A program made the translations under genes and the position numbers. From Parasitella parasitica (lineage: Eukaryota > Mucoromycota > Mucoromycetes > Mucorales > Mucoraceae): DNA of 64,000 bases. Under the pieces are notes generated by a model. It was given only the letters and a program-made list of their open reading frames with translations. It did not search any database and had not been told where the DNA came from. Of the stretch, positions 11,422 to 24,333 are shown piece after piece; the stretch's first letter is position 1, and each line of letters starts with the position of its first letter. Location of the stretch: assembly GCA_025201805.1 (NCBI GenBank), contig MU619256.1:30181-94180 (forward strand), in the 5' to 3' direction.

Positions 11422-13672
11422 ATGGTTAATCTCACTACATTTATGGTAATGGCAACCGCCATGCTTTTGGGTGTTGATGCTCTTGATAAAACCACAGCAT
11501 ATGAAATCAGACAAGAGCTTATCAAGGCAAAAATCATCCCTGATGCCATTGAAGAATTTGAGCCGTTAACAAAGCTAAAAATCACATATGACGAACATAA
11601 TGATTTGGAAAACGGTGAGCATTTGAAGCCTGAAGAAACCCTAGTTGCTCCTTCAATCTGGTTTGATCCGCCTAAAAAAGAGGCTGAATACACATTAGCC
11701 ATGGTAAAAATAGGCAATCAAGCTTCAAAAAGTATATACGTACTCACAGTAAACTTAGGTTAATTTGGATTCAAATGGTCCTATGATCCGTCACTGGATA
11801 GCCACCAATGTCAAAGGGGGCGATGAAAAAGGTACCGCTTTTTTGAGTCAATTGCCTAATCGCCAATACACGTCCTACAAAGGCCCTACTCCTCCTTCTG
11901 GATCCGTTAATCACCGTGTTGCCTTTATCCTGTTTCAACAGGAGGCTCTCAATCAAACTTTTGTTCCTGAGATTGATGGTAGCACCACAAGAGACCGTGC
12001 ATTTTTCAACCTCACTCAATTTGCGCAAGAAAACAAACTTAAGCCTGTCTCTGCAGCCTACTTTTACACTGAATACCAAGAAGGATTCTCTCAGCAGTAC
12101 CCTCCCGTGGACGATGATATCTCTGAAGAGATTCACGAAGCAGGCCTCGTCCATGATATATTGGATGATGTTGGAAATATTCTTGATCTTGATGGCATCC
12201 TTGGTATAACTATCGGTATTGGTAATAATGGTGATGACGATGACAATGACGATGATAATGATAATGACAATGATGACAATAAAAAAGGCAACAACAAAGC
12301 GAAAACTGGCGAGGATGAAAATGATGGCAAGACACCAATCCAAGTCAAGCCATCTAAACCGTCAGCATCTATTGACCCTGACATTAAACCAAAGCCAACT
12401 ACCAAGCCCAAGAAGGGCGGTTTGCTTCATGGTATTCTTGATGACGTTCAAGATCTTTTACATGACATTTTGGGTAATGATGATGAAGATGATGACGATG
12501 ACGATGATGACGATAAAACACCATCCAAGAAGCCAAAGCATGGCGGTGGTGATGATGACGATGACGGTGATGTCGACAGTGATGGTATCAACATTGACTT
12601 GAGTGTATTGCGTGTTGCCTCTGCCTCCGCCTCTGCCTCCGCCTCTGCCTCTGCCTCATCTTTTAGACCTAGTGCTGACATCAAACAAGCGGGTTTGCTC
12701 GGTGATCTACTTGATGATCTTGATGATATTCTTGACATTGATCTCAACATTGGCCATCGTATTGACGACGATAACGATAGAGAACCTCCTAGAAGAAGAC
12801 CTGAGAATGGTCGTAATGATAATGACGATGAAGATGATGACAGTATCAACATTAATTTGGATCTATTGCGTGTTGCCTCAGCCTCAGCCTCTGCTTTGGC
12901 TGCTAAACCTAGCTCTGATCTAAAACAAGCTGGTCTCCTTGATGGTTTACTTGATGATCTTGGTAATATTCTTGATATTGATATTAATATCGGTGATGAC
13001 AATGATGACGATGATACCGATAAGGGAACTTTCAGAAAAACACCAAAGGACAGAAAAGACAGCGGCGATGATGATGGTATCAATATTGATTTAAATTTAG
13101 CGCGAGCTGCCTCTGCTTCGGTCTCTTCTGCTGCCGAACCCAGTGGTGACCTCGAATCTCCCGGCCTATTAAGTAATCTACTTGGCGACCATAACCTTGG
13201 TGATGATATTGTTGTTGTTAAAGTTGAATCCGATTTAAACAGACCTTACCCACCGCTTCTTGCTGCACATGTTTCTTCATCTGCTGCTACCGCTGTTACT
13301 AAACCCAGCGCTGAATTGAAACAGGCAGGAATTCTTGGTAATTTGGTGAATAGCATTGATTATTTGCTCGGTAGACACCATGACACTGAAGGTGATATCG
13401 TTGCCGGTGATCTTGTTATTGAAGAAAATGGAAGCTCTGTTCAAGAGGCTCATGCCTCTCCTTCGCCCTTCATTGAGATTATAGATCTCACAAATGATTT
13501 ACTCGCTGAATTACGGAACGGAGAATATGATGTGCAAATTGATGCTGAAAACCATAGTTTGATTGAAAATGACGCTGCTTTGCAGTCTCTCGTTGATGGT
13601 GCTCGATACGTCTCTGTTGCTTCTGTTGAGTATGAAGACGTGAATCAGTCGGCAATTTCTGCTTCTATTTAA
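11422..13672 (+). CDS. Secreted PEBP-like protein with acidic repeats
   Basis: Two exons (11422..11703, 11759..13672) give 731 aa. Residues 1-20 are a signal peptide (TTFMVMATAMLLGVDA). Residues ~25-230 form a phosphatidylethanolamine-binding-protein fold: EYTLAMV, MIRHWIATNVKG, GPTPPSGSVNHRVAFILFQQ. The remaining ~500 residues are not PEBP. They contain imperfect repeats of an amphipathic module (GLLDDLLDDL-like followed by ILDIDINIG), Asp runs, a GINIDL segment and Ala-Ser tracts (ASASASA). Two neighbouring units start at 12683 and 12923, exactly 240 bp apart; later units (13151, 13319) are more diverged. PEBPs bind phospholipid head groups or regulate kinases and proteases. The tail could bind cations or self-assemble, which is inference. 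I see no GPI signal. The 55-bp intron interrupts the PEBP core. Confidence 0.85.
12683..13400 (+). repeat. Degenerate tandem repeat coding acidic modules
   Basis: Within the PEBP-like gene, units beginning with AAA CAA GC (Lys-Gln-Ala-Gly) start at 12683 and 12923 (240 bp apart, 80 codons), with eroded copies near 13151 and 13319. Each encodes a leucine/aspartate module, an acidic linker and an Ala/Ser tract. Two related but poorer modules precede them (~12137 and ~12417). Confidence 0.8.
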
Positions 13673-14109
13673 TCTGTGTATCAATGTCAAGCGTGTTACT
13701 AATACTCGTACTGAACAAACTAATTCTAATTCCTTATCCTCAACTCAATAAAACATTATCCATATTGAAACGAATCAAGCTGTGTCTCGAAATTAAGCAA
13801 TACTGCCACTGAAAATTACATCCGTATCCCACATATTTGCATATGACTTTTGTTTTTTTTTTTTTTTGAGAAAAGGTAAACATGTATGCACACATTGGGA
13901 ATGTTTTTTTCCAAATAAATCAATTGAATAACATTCAAGGACTCTAAATGTTTAATCTTGCATTAAGGCGCTAGTGATGCACTGTGTATAGTAAATCAAA
14001 TATATTAATTATTATGTAAGTTTGTAATTGAGGTTTGGCTGCGGATTTTGAGACCCACAAGAGATGTTAGGGACTACAAGAACAAAGACGGGGTATAAAG
14101 TTTCATTGG
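13673..14109. other. Convergent 3' region
   Basis: A 437-base spacer lies between the convergent PEBP-like and ERF4-like genes. It holds AATAAA-type poly(A) signals on the plus strand near 13746 and a T-tract at 13854-13867. No gene is seen. Confidence 0.65.
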
Positions 14110-15079
14110 CTATTCGTAAACGTTGATCTCAATCTATAAAGCTATTGTTAAATATAATTCATTGAAACATTGGTCCGACTTACAAATAGAAAAGCTGATT
14201 TTACAGGATTTGATATGGATAGCGTTTGTGGATAATAAATTGTGGTGTTTTCGGATTCAATAAATGCTAATAATCGTTTCACAACCTAGCGAAAAAGTAG
14301 AAAATTAGTAAACAAATACTAAAAAAAAAGTGTCTTAACAATTTACTCTTTGGTAATGTGTGGAAAATAGAATAGGCCATAGGTAAATTGTAAGCGTTTC
14401 GATGATGTTTTCAAGAACAATCCTCCAAGATAGTCTATCAGCGTACTCCATTATGTTGTTGATTTCGTTTATCGTGTGAAGAAATTGTTCGGCTGAAATC
14501 TATGTCTACTTGTTAAATATAGAAAATCAACACCTGCTTTAGTTACACTTTACTTTTCCTTCCAATTCAGCTGGATAGTCTGTACTGAACCGAGTGATTC
14601 CATCTCCCAAAGAATAGTCTCGCTCAACTCTAATTGATTTGACTGGTACTTGGCTTTTTATAGAGATTATTTCATGTGATTTTAGCATGGCATCCTTATT
14701 AATACAGTGTTGTGCTTCTTTCGTATTTGTAGAATCTATGAAAGAAAAGGATAAAAAAGAAAAAGGTAAATAAAAATAGGAGAAAAATAAAGTACATTTT
14801 ATAAATAAAAAGCCCTGTTTCTTTTTTGGCTTAATCTTTTGTAAATTGCGTCATGGTAAAAACCATTTTGCTTATAAAATAGGTACCTGCTATGATTGTG
14901 CTTGATACATGAGTAGAAGCAACTTCTGCTACATCATCAGTACTTGCAGAACTATTATTGTCAAACATTGCCGTAGTATCAACTTGTTTAAAGGATTGTC
15001 GTTCGGATATTATGGATGGTGGATCCCGGCTTTTTTGATGAGCTGGGATTGGTAATGATGGCTCACCAGATCTAAGCAT
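14110..15079 (-). CDS. ERF4/Golgin-A7-like palmitoyltransferase subunit
   Basis: Five exons (15079..14887, 14735..14554, 14499..14347, 14285..14184, 14133..14110) join in phase to 217 aa. After a Ser/Thr-rich N-terminal ~95 residues comes the ERF4 domain: IRVERDYSLGDGITRFS, DYPAELEGKISAEQFLHTIN, ETLTIYLWPILFSTHYQRVV and the C-terminal AFLFIEINVYE. These match Golgin-A7/GCP16 (RDYS, FPAELE, THYEK, IEITIYED). Erf4/Golgin-A7 is the accessory subunit of the Erf2-type DHHC S-acyltransferase that palmitoylates Ras-like proteins at ER/Golgi membranes. The last exon is only 24 bp, so automated annotation may miss it. The start at 15079 is the first ATG in frame; an upstream extension cannot be excluded. 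Confidence 0.85.
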
Positions 15080-16798
15080 GATTTATCACAGGAAAAGAAG
15101 AAAGAATGAAAAAAGCAAAGTATACGTATGCGAGAGAAGAGAGAGGAGGTTCTGAATTCTTTCAAAGAACCCACATTATCATGGCTTTCAGGGGCCGCCT
15201 TTTTCACATTAAGAAACGTGTCAGCATAAAAACATTCATCAAAGCTCCTACAGCCAGGTGAATCTGTCTGATATTCATTTTAGATTCAAAGTTTGCACAA
15301 ATAAGCTAGATATTCCTTAAATTCAGTGTATGCAAGCAATGGAATGCATATACCTTTAGTGCTCAGGTTCTAGTCTACTTATTCTTAAATTATACAGACA
15401 TACGAAACAAACAGAAGGCTATTATATTTGTGTATATGGCTACGATATAATACAAAAAAATAATGAAGCAGGAAACTTTGAAGTATTTGCACGAGATCAA
15501 TGCCAGAACTATGAAACTTACGTATTATGTGTTCCTGTAATATACGACATACATCCAGATAAACGTATTGCAGTATGCATGTACCAGCACAAGAAACTTT
15601 AGTTAGTGTTATAGTATTATATGAGAATTAGCTTGCAAACTCATTTATACTGATATATTTCACGATTTGTTCGCCTACAAATGCGTTTTTAGTATATCAT
15701 TGTATTTTTTATCAAAAATTGTATAGAAGTTCGTCTAAAAGATGGAATGTTATGACGGATTATGTCACACCAGGTTCATTTGCTTTGTTTTTAACCTTAC
15801 GCTTAAAAAAGTTTTGATTTTCAGTTATATTAAGACTTGAAAGCTATATTAGTTTTTGCACAATTACAAAAAAAAAAATGGTCAAATATAATATGAGATA
15901 CATCGAGTATTGAATGCGCTAACTACACTAAATCATCTGTTTTAGTATTCGCAAGCTAAACGCAAATAACTTGAACATTTTAATGTATTGAAGAATATCT
16001 GCAAAGTATAATGGTACAGCGTCATTTTAATTATTCACATGCGCATAATGAGATCTTTTTCGATAATATCAAATGATATTTGTCTGTAATTTGTAATGAA
16101 TGAACACTTTTAATACTTTTTGGTGCGTCATTTAAGTATGCACAAACAATAGAAATGTTCAATTAGAACATGAGAGCTACCATAAAAACTAATTATGCAC
16201 TGCTCTGAAGATTCAACAGCAAGTAATTTAATCTTGTCTAGTTTCAGTCCTGCGGTACCATACCTTTTTTATTGTTGATCTAATCATTCGTTACAAACTA
16301 AATATAATCTGAATCGTTTGCCTTCTTTTCACACTCGGGTATATGCGCAGTATTATATCAGTGTCCAAACCATTTTCGTGTCCATCTTTTTATACTTCTC
16401 GTAAATAGGATAGGCACCCAGTACAATTCCCTAATGCCTCACAGTACGCTTATCAGTGCTTTTGAATGTTATTGGACGTTGAACGTTCAATGTAAGTAAC
16501 TTTCTCATGCTACCCAGGCTTTATCCTTGAGCTTGCGACATTTCGAACATCTGATCGCTTTGACCTGATTATCACAACGTCTTTAGTTTTTATAGACTTA
16601 CAAGAATGAATTTACTTATTACACCTTGAATATTTTTTTGTTTTAACTTATTTTTTTTTAATTTTTTATTTAACAAAGCAAATAATTTTTGTTGATTACA
16701 TAATTTTCAGCTATTTACATTATCACTGAGAGTAATTTACCTGACTTTATCAACTTCGAGTCCTGCTTTAGATTGATAAAGTCAAGTTTTTTGACTTT
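15080..16798. other. Intergenic, 1.7 kb AT-rich
   Basis: No recognisable coding. The minus-strand frame 15207..15010 overlaps the ERF4 exon and is its shadow. The region should include the promoter of the ERF4-like gene and the 3' end of the chitinase gene. Confidence 0.55.
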
Positions 16799-18131
16799 TT
16801 ACTTCAAATTCTTTTGAATGGCTTTCATTAAATCACCTTCTTCTGAATCTTGACTGAGCTCCCAGACCATAACACCAGAGATGCCCCTCTTCATAGCAGA
16901 TCGAACTTTGGCACCAATAGAATGGGGATCATCATAAGAAATAAAGGCCTTTGTTTTAGGATTAAAGAGCCAAGGCGTAGCGGATTTTTTATCCCAGGTT
17001 CTGACCCAAGGTTTGGCAGCAGTCAAAGGGGTAGTAAGAACACCATCAGTTAGCAATTTGCGGAACTTCCAGTTACCGCTCACACCGGTGGGCGCCTTGT
17101 CACAATTAGGATTTGGCCATGGAGCATCATCAGAGTCACCTTTGGGAGGTGTACCTTGCACTTGCTTTTGGAAAAGAGAGCCGGTCTTAGTCATGTCAAC
17201 GGTAGCAGTTGTTGATCTACCATAGAATCCTAAACCACCAGTCAACTTGCTAGCAGGAACGCCTTGAGAAATCCAAAAATCAATGCCAGAGTTGAAACTC
17301 ATTCCGTTTTTGGGAGCCTTTAAAGGAGCATTAGGGCCAGTAAGAGGGTTCCATGCACCGTTGATATCGTAAGCCATAATGTTTACACGATCAAGTTCCT
17401 TTCCAATGGCAGCAGTGAGTTCCTTTGAGCCGCCTGATTCGGCTGAGAACCCTTGAACATAACCTGCAATTGTGAGTTCCTTGTGTGTCTTGAATGATTT
17501 GTCAAAGGCTGTGCGCATTTCTTTAAGAAGAACAAGGAAATTCTTGACATCATTATCTTTATCGAAATTATTACATCCTTCACCCTCACGTCCTGGATAT
17601 TCCCAGTCAATATCAACACCATCAGTCTTGAATGTTTTAATCTGCTCAATATTCCAATCAATGAATGCCTTTCTTGTAGCGGGAGTCTTAGCCATATCAC
17701 TGATAAAATATGGTCAGTATTACTTGAACTTTATGCCATTGTGTATAACATATGCTTACCTAAAGGTCTGACTTCCAGTCCAGCCACCAACGGAAATAAG
17801 AACCTTGGTATTGGCTTTGTGAGCAGCATCAACTAATTTGGGCAATTGAACAGGAGGAACAGCAGGGTCAGTCCATGTAGGAATATTTCCATTCTTTTTA
17901 ATCATAACAGCAAAGGCATAGTGGATATGAGTGTAAGACTTGAAGTCAATTTTCGACACATCATACTTGTCATACAGCCCTAAAGCAGCAATGTTAGAAA
18001 TATGACGTTGGATGATCCAAATGTTACTTACAATTTGGAAAATAGCCAATAACAGTGCTGTTTTTGGCCATTGTGGTTGTAATCATTAGAGCCAACATAA
18101 GAGTTGAGGCGAATAGCTTGTTTAGAATCAT
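16799..18131 (-). CDS. Secreted GH18 chitinase
   Basis: Three exons (18131..18032, 17979..17760, 17699..16799) join in phase to 406 aa. A signal peptide covers residues ~1-22 (KLFASTLMLALMITTTMA). GH18 landmarks follow in order: VIGYFPNW at the first beta strand, THIHYAFAV, VLISVGGWTGSQTF (SxGG), the catalytic DGVDIDWEYPG motif (DxxDxDxE, Glu as acid), NIMAYDINGAW, GLGFYGRST and GVMVWELSQD. The enzyme hydrolyses chitin with retention through substrate-assisted catalysis and probably acts in wall remodelling. No chitin-binding module or anchor is visible, so it should be soluble and secreted. A TATA box lies 63 bases upstream. The gene is divergent from ubiquitin-L40. Confidence 0.95.
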
Positions 18132-18872
18132 ATTTCTTTTGTTTTCTTTGATAGTTTTTAATGAAAAGGAGGTATCCGTAAATGCAGATTGTATTTATAC
18201 ATTTTCAAGGATGAGCGTGTCCATTATTTGACATTAATGTTGCCAGTTACTGAACTAATTGGCTTTTAATTCTATCAGTTGATTGCCCAGCAACTCTTTG
18301 TTTTCACATGTGAGCCCAACTCATTATAGCAAATGTTGCCATTATAAGTTATATAACCATATAATAAACTCGGGTAAATAATAGGCAGTTTAAAAAACAG
18401 CAATTTGCTGTATGGATTTTCGATTTAGCGACCATTTAACTCAAGGTAACAAAGAGCCGAATTTCAGGAACCATTGTCATGGCAATCGAACCCCATATGC
18501 AAGAGATATCATGCCTGTAAATTATGAAGCCCGATCCGAACAGTTGCCTTAAAACGCGAGTCGGAATACGTCTCCAAAATCATTTGTAATGTGGCGGCTG
18601 AGAAAAGCAGCGGAAGGTCAACATTTCACATACAAGGAAACAATCTCCAGATGTGTAGTGCTCCTTCTCTATTAATTATTGTCTAAAAGGTGAGCTTTCA
18701 TACCGCATCAATCCATCCATTCTGCAACATAAACATCAAGTTGGTTTAATCAATTACAAATGGATGATTGCATATTATGCAAATTGGGATATTGGAAAGC
18801 AAAAAAAGATGGATGGATAATTTATTATTTTGTGTCAAATGCTTATTGCCCTATTGTCTAGAATCGCTTACT
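18132..18872. promoter_or_regulatory. Divergent promoter region, chitinase / UBI-L40
   Basis: A 741-base spacer separates the chitinase start (left, minus strand) from the ubiquitin-L40 start (right, plus strand). No coding is supported. It should hold both promoters; a TATA box is visible only for the chitinase side. Confidence 0.6.
18194..18199 (-). promoter_or_regulatory. TATA box of chitinase gene
   Basis: TATAAA on the minus strand (within GTATAAATAC), 63 bases upstream of the chitinase ATG. Confidence 0.6.
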
Positions 18873-19387
<515 letters not shown>

Positions 19388-19799
19388 ACTATTCGCTTAT
19401 GTTTATTACGCTATTTCATTCTATCGGTTTATAATTTGACGCAATAAAGTTATGATAGTGTGGGTTTATTAAAGCACGTTTTGTTTTGAGTTCATTGATT
19501 CCGGTGCAGTCGATCGATCAAGCTCATTGAATTCCATAGAATATCACGTGGATTTCTCAAGCGTACACCATTTCGTGGTGCGCTTTTGTTGTTACTCACA
19601 ATGTGTCTCGCTTATTAAGTGATATCACATGGAATGTACAACAAGTAATCATAAATGACAAAGAAACAAATGTGTCGCAGCCAAACAATATACGGCATTT
19701 GATGAACTAAGCACAGCTTACTGGCGTGTGCCAAAATGGATTGTGTTTTTATGTTTATACGCCAATATATTTTTACGATATCACTTGGATTTATCAAAT
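19388..19799. other. Convergent 3' region, UBI-L40 / VPS41
   Basis: A 412-base spacer between two convergent genes. It contains a CAATAAAG poly(A)-like signal near 19441. Small frames on both strands have no recognisable content. Confidence 0.6.
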
Positions 19800-22700
19800 C
19801 TAATGAACAGTGCCAAAACTTCGAATGCTACCAGCGGTTGGTGATTGTGGGCTTCTTTTGGCCCCTCTTTTTTGTGTCTTCATGCGATTCACAAATGCGT
19901 TACCACCAGCTGCCTGTTCTCTGCACAATGGACAAGCCATATTATGTGTGGATTTCAATAACGCCGATTGATTGACTTTGCTGGTTAAGCTTCCCGGGTT
20001 GTTATCTTGTTGAAGTTGCTCAGTTGAGCCTTGATTGTTCAAGCATTGTTGATGATAAGCATGTCGACAAAAGAAAATGATTGAATTGGGTATATCTTCG
20101 ACATTAATTTCATCAAAAACAGGTTCGTCACATATATTACAGACCATATTCTCGGCTAGAAAATAACATGATGAGTGTTGATGCATAACAGGTTGAATTT
20201 CAAACTTACGATTGCAGTTGATACCACGTTTTTGAGCCTTGTACATTTTGTCTGCTAGAAACACACTATCAGTTACCAAAATTTTTTCGCAACCTTCGTG
20301 TAATGACATTTGGAGGTTATAATCTTGCAAAATCTTCAGTAAAGCGTCTTTTAAGCCAGGGATTTGCAGTTGATCCGGGATCCGTTTGATTAATCTCAAT
20401 GGCTCAATATCAGTACCAACATTTTCTAAAAGTCCACGAATAAAGTCTTAGAGGAAAAATGAAAAGAAGAGTTAGTCAATATATAGCACACGTCTACAAT
20501 TTCAGCTTACTGGGCTTGTCCATTGAATATGTTAACAGATCCTCCCAAAGATCATCATCTTTTTGCTCTTTGGCAAAATCAATGGCCTAATACCAGAAAA
20601 AAAAAACAATAAGCAAAGTTTCTTTTGTAGTTGCAGGTTGTCGTTTTACCCTTTGCACATCGTCAAGTCTTTCGATAATCAACATTAATGCTTTTTTGTT
20701 ATTGCCCATACGACCAAGAATAAAGACCATCTCAGGCACCAGATCCTTTTTCTCGCAGACCTTGAACGCCTTTTCCAGCGATATGTAATGACTTGCTCGC
20801 AGGAATTCCAGCAGTTTCGGATAATCAAATTCTGCATACAATTCAACCTGAAGATCATGGAATTCATAACCAAGTTGGTGATCACGATCAAAAAGCGCAT
20901 CCAAGTAGATATGTAGAAATTGGCGATGTCGCCAGAGCTGCTTTACTACTTTTTCGGGCTATATAAAATCGCAAGGTTAGTGCTTTGGCTTGTCTGCTTG
21001 TTTGCTTATTAACAGAAAATAAAAATAAGAAAAAAAACTTACAGGAATGGCATCAGTATTCTTCACCAACAATTGAACAGCAGGCATCTTGCTAGGCTTG
21101 CTCTTGATCTCTTCTTTCTCAAGTAAATGCTGATCGAATTCCATGAGGAGCACAGCTTTGTCTTTGACTGCATCAAACATGTTGTATTCTTGAATAAGTT
21201 CAAACGCATTGGGTCTACGCAGACGAAGGTTGTATTCAATGGCCTTATCTGGTTGATTGTTGTAGGTATACCTAAGAGAAAAATGGTATTAGCGTCCTGC
21301 TGTGCGCCCTGAATGCATATTAAACCCTTACAGATCAGCAAGGCACTCCAACAACACCTCGTTCTGTTTGTCTTTCTTCATTACATCCTCTACAGCGACA
21401 ATGACGTTGGAGAGGTTATACAATGTTCGGGGCCATTTACGAATTGTATTTCTCAATGCTGCATAGTCGCTCTTCAAGAACCAGGCCAGAGCAATTTCAT
21501 ATACCGTGCTGCTCAATTGGGGGTCTTTGATGGGTATATAGGGCGTAATGGCCTTCAGTTCTCCAACTTCTGTAAATTTGAATACCCAATCTTCCCAAAG
21601 CGATTGATCGTTTTTGAGGATATCGTTACACTCCTTGGCTGCCTCGTCAAATCTTTTCTCGGCCATAAGCCAGTTGAGATAGGTTTGGCCAATTTCATCT
21701 GCATTGAATTTTTTGCTGGCAGTAGTTGCTCGTACAGCTTGCAATGCTTCACCAAATCTTTCATGCTCCAACAACCATTCAATATGATCATCTTGGTCTC
21801 GAGACCGCGCCGCAATCAAATCTTTAGGCCCCATGACATAAAACATATCTTCTTCCATCAAGAAATCAAGCACATAATCATTAGCCTGATAATGCTCAAA
21901 GCCATGGAGTGCAAGAACATCTGCAGATATCTCTTCGTTATCTCCATTGATGATATGAAGTTCAGGTTTGGAGGCGAGCCTTCTACGCTGAAATGTTGTG
22001 TTGTCAGCATCTTTTTCCTTGTCCTCTTCTTCTAAAAGATAGGATAAAAGCATCAATGTGTCATTGAATGGCGCGATGCCACTGATAATGTAATCTGTTT
22101 GGAACATGGCTGTAATTTCTACGTAATGCGTCGGTTGTCCTTGTGTAGGGTTAACATTGGGCTTAACAACAGCCACCTTGACCGTGTCGGCCCAACCTAT
22201 AAGCAATGTCGTATCGTTTTTCCAGCACATCCTACATTTGTAGAGGTCTGCTCTTGGGCTTCCTTCAGGCCGATCAATATAAGTAATACGAATATTTGTA
22301 GCTGTATCATAAATCTTAACACCTGTATCATTTGCCCAGGCAATGAAATTGTTTTTCCAGCGAATTGCGTATATGGGTCCTTCATTTGCATGAAGGACGA
22401 TGTCTTTGTGCCCTAGCCAGCCTTTTTCGTTCATGATGAGTTGTTCTGCCATACCACCAGATACAAATTGTCGGGTTGACTTCCGAGCATAATCTGGATC
22501 CAAGGCAACTGCTTTAACAGGTCTCTTGTAATCAAATGACTGGATCTCGGGTGTGTAAAGCGCATAAATGAGAACCTTGCCTGCAAAGAGCCAAAGGAAG
22601 TCAGAATGTGAGCGCCGTTGGGGCATGAAAAACTACAAACCATCATCAGAAGCACTGGCTACAAATTCGTCCATTTTATCGATAGAGATATCATTTACAG

Positions 22701-23080
22701 TGGCAGAGTGCTTTCTAAAACTCTTGATTACATTTCCTTCAAAATCAAGGATATGAACAGCGCCCCAGTGAGTGCCTAAAGCCTGTCCATTTAAATTGAG
22801 TACATGGTATACGGTAATTGTATTATCAAAAATTTACCACAAATCTATCAGATACACGAAGTGTAGACGCTGTATCCTTATCCAACAGCTCTTTAATACT
22901 AGCACCTACTCTGCGATATCTTAATTTAGGTTCGTCTAGGTTATCGTCATCATCGTCTGTTGTTTCTTCTTCTTCATCATCATCATCATATCCGTCTTGG
23001 TCGTATTCCTCTTGGTCTGAATTATATTCTTTATCATCGTCTGATATTAAATGCTCTTCTTTTTTGGAACTAACAGACAT
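19800..23080 (-). CDS. VPS41: HOPS complex subunit VPS41
   Basis: Eight exons (23080..22838, 22782..22641, 22580..21332, 21271..21043, 20958..20650, 20586..20511, 20446..20210, 20155..19800) join in phase to 946 aa. An acidic N-terminus (DDDDEEEETTDDDDDN) precedes the beta-propeller (LRYRRVGASIKELL, ALGTHWGAVHILDFEG, ALDPDYARKSTRQFVSGG, GPIYAIRWKNNFIAWANDTG). The CHC-repeat solenoid follows (LEFLRASHYISLEKAFKVCE, DLWEDLLTYSMDKP). The C-terminus has FIRGLLENVGTDIEPLRLIK and a RING-like domain (CNICDEPVF, FCRHAYHQQCL, CPLCREQ). VPS41 tethers endosomes and AP-3 vesicles to the vacuole within HOPS. The intron 20156..20209 is 54 bp, divisible by three and stop-free, so retention would keep the frame. 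A 240-aa opposite-strand frame here is a shadow. Confidence 0.95.
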
Positions 23081-23288
23081 TGTTAATCTCGTTTAGAAAT
23101 GAAAGAACCACGAAAATCAAGGAGTCTACTATGAAACTTTACTTCTGCATTGCTCTGAAATGCTCACAATCTCTCTGTTCCTCTCTGTACGTCACAACGG
23201 ACTGCCACCCATCGATGATTTGCAAAAAATTATTTTCCCAAATGAATGATTTACCATCTCTTTTGTTGCCTTAAAGAATTATTACAAA

Positions 23289-23975
23289 ATGGCTGGACGT
23301 CTCCCTTCTGCTGACGAGCTCGAGCAACTCGAAGATATTGGTAAATAGTACATTTGACTTTTTTTTTTCAACCGAGAGATCTTTTATTGACATTTTGCAT
23401 GTCATGATAGAAAAGCAATGGGCTGTCAAGGTAAAGTTTTTTTTTGTATAACGTGTACATTTCAAACCGACCCAAGATATTAAATAAAACGTACGTTTAG
23501 GCTATGCATCATGCCGAGACCTATTTCAAATTGATTTCTTCTATCGATCCTGCAAAGCTTCGTTTAACAAAGTAAGGAAGCAGCATCGTTATTTTTTTTA
23601 CTAAATTAAAACGATAATGTCATTTTTAGAATTGATGATGAGATCCTTGAAGATTTTGAAGAGACTTTTCCTTATATCAATGTTGAGCACTTGGACGAAA
23701 ACGATTTTAAATCCGCTGCCGCCAAGGAGAAATGGAGAAATTTTATGAACAAGTACGAAAAAAGAGTCAACGAATACAATTTTGGGTCCTTGATTCGTAT
23801 TGATTGTAAAGAAGATTACACTGAGAAGAACACTATGTTTGGTATCCGCATGCAGGTAACGGTGCTATGTTTATCCATTTGGGAATTACTAAATACAATT
23901 CAAAATTATTAGTTTTATGCCGTTGAAATTGCTAGAAACAAGAAAGGATTAAATGATTCATTGCGTAAAAAATAG
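23289..23975 (+). CDS. PBDC1: PBDC1-family protein (yeast YPL225W-like)
   Basis: Five exons (23289..23340, 23411..23430, 23501..23571, 23630..23855, 23913..23975) join in phase to 143 aa. The sequence follows PBDC1: EKQWAVKAMHHAETYFKLIS, AAKEKWRNFMNKYEKRVNEY, NFGSLIRIDCKEDYTEKNT, QFYAVEIARNKKGLND. PBDC1 proteins are conserved small eukaryotic proteins; despite their old name they are not polysaccharide enzymes, and the yeast protein has been linked to chaperoning of nascent elongation factor 1A. Exon 2 is only 20 bp, so the gene is easily mis-annotated. The start is about 210 bp from the divergent VPS41 start, suggesting a shared promoter. Confidence 0.92.
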
Positions 23976-24333
23976 ATCAAGAAAAACTATAATAAACAAA
24001 CCTTGGCATAAATTAGGCAGGGACTAGGGGCTGATAGATAATATAATGTGATAAGTTGTAGGTCCTCTCCTTAAGTTCTACATCTTGCATGCCTCGGGGG
24101 CAGCCTCAAAAAAAGATATTCTTACAGGAGAGTCCCAAACAAAAACAAAAAAGCAGAAAAAAAGTGGCAAATCAATCTTGACAACATGCAAAAGATTAAG
24201 GAGATAGTTCCGGAGAAGTTTCCCTACATATTCATTAAATTTTTAATATAAAAAGACAAAGGACTTATCCATCATTTACAACCTTTACCTTTCTTTTCTA
24301 TAATCCTTCAGAAAAAAAACAAAACAAAAAATA
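23976..24333. other. Intergenic, PBDC1 3' end and L2HGDH promoter
   Basis: The 358 bases hold AATAAA-like sequence just after PBDC1 and a TATAAAAA element at 24247-24254, 80 bases before the L2HGDH start. No coding is seen. Confidence 0.6.
24247..24254 (+). promoter_or_regulatory. TATA box of L2HGDH gene
   Basis: TATAAAAA, 80 bases upstream of the ATG at 24334, followed by a pyrimidine-rich stretch and an A-rich leader that fits a fungal 5' UTR. Confidence 0.55.

Noticed and set aside
11771-12343. 190-aa minus-strand frame with Ile/Val runs
   Set aside because: Shadow of the PEBP-like exon and its acidic stretch.
12448-13083. 211-aa Ser-rich minus-strand frame
   Set aside because: Antisense of the Asp-rich repeats; poly-Ser arises from reading GAT/GAC runs backwards.
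21313-22035. 240-aa plus-strand open frame
   Set aside because: It lies wholly opposite a well-supported VPS41 exon and has no recognisable content; it is a shadow.
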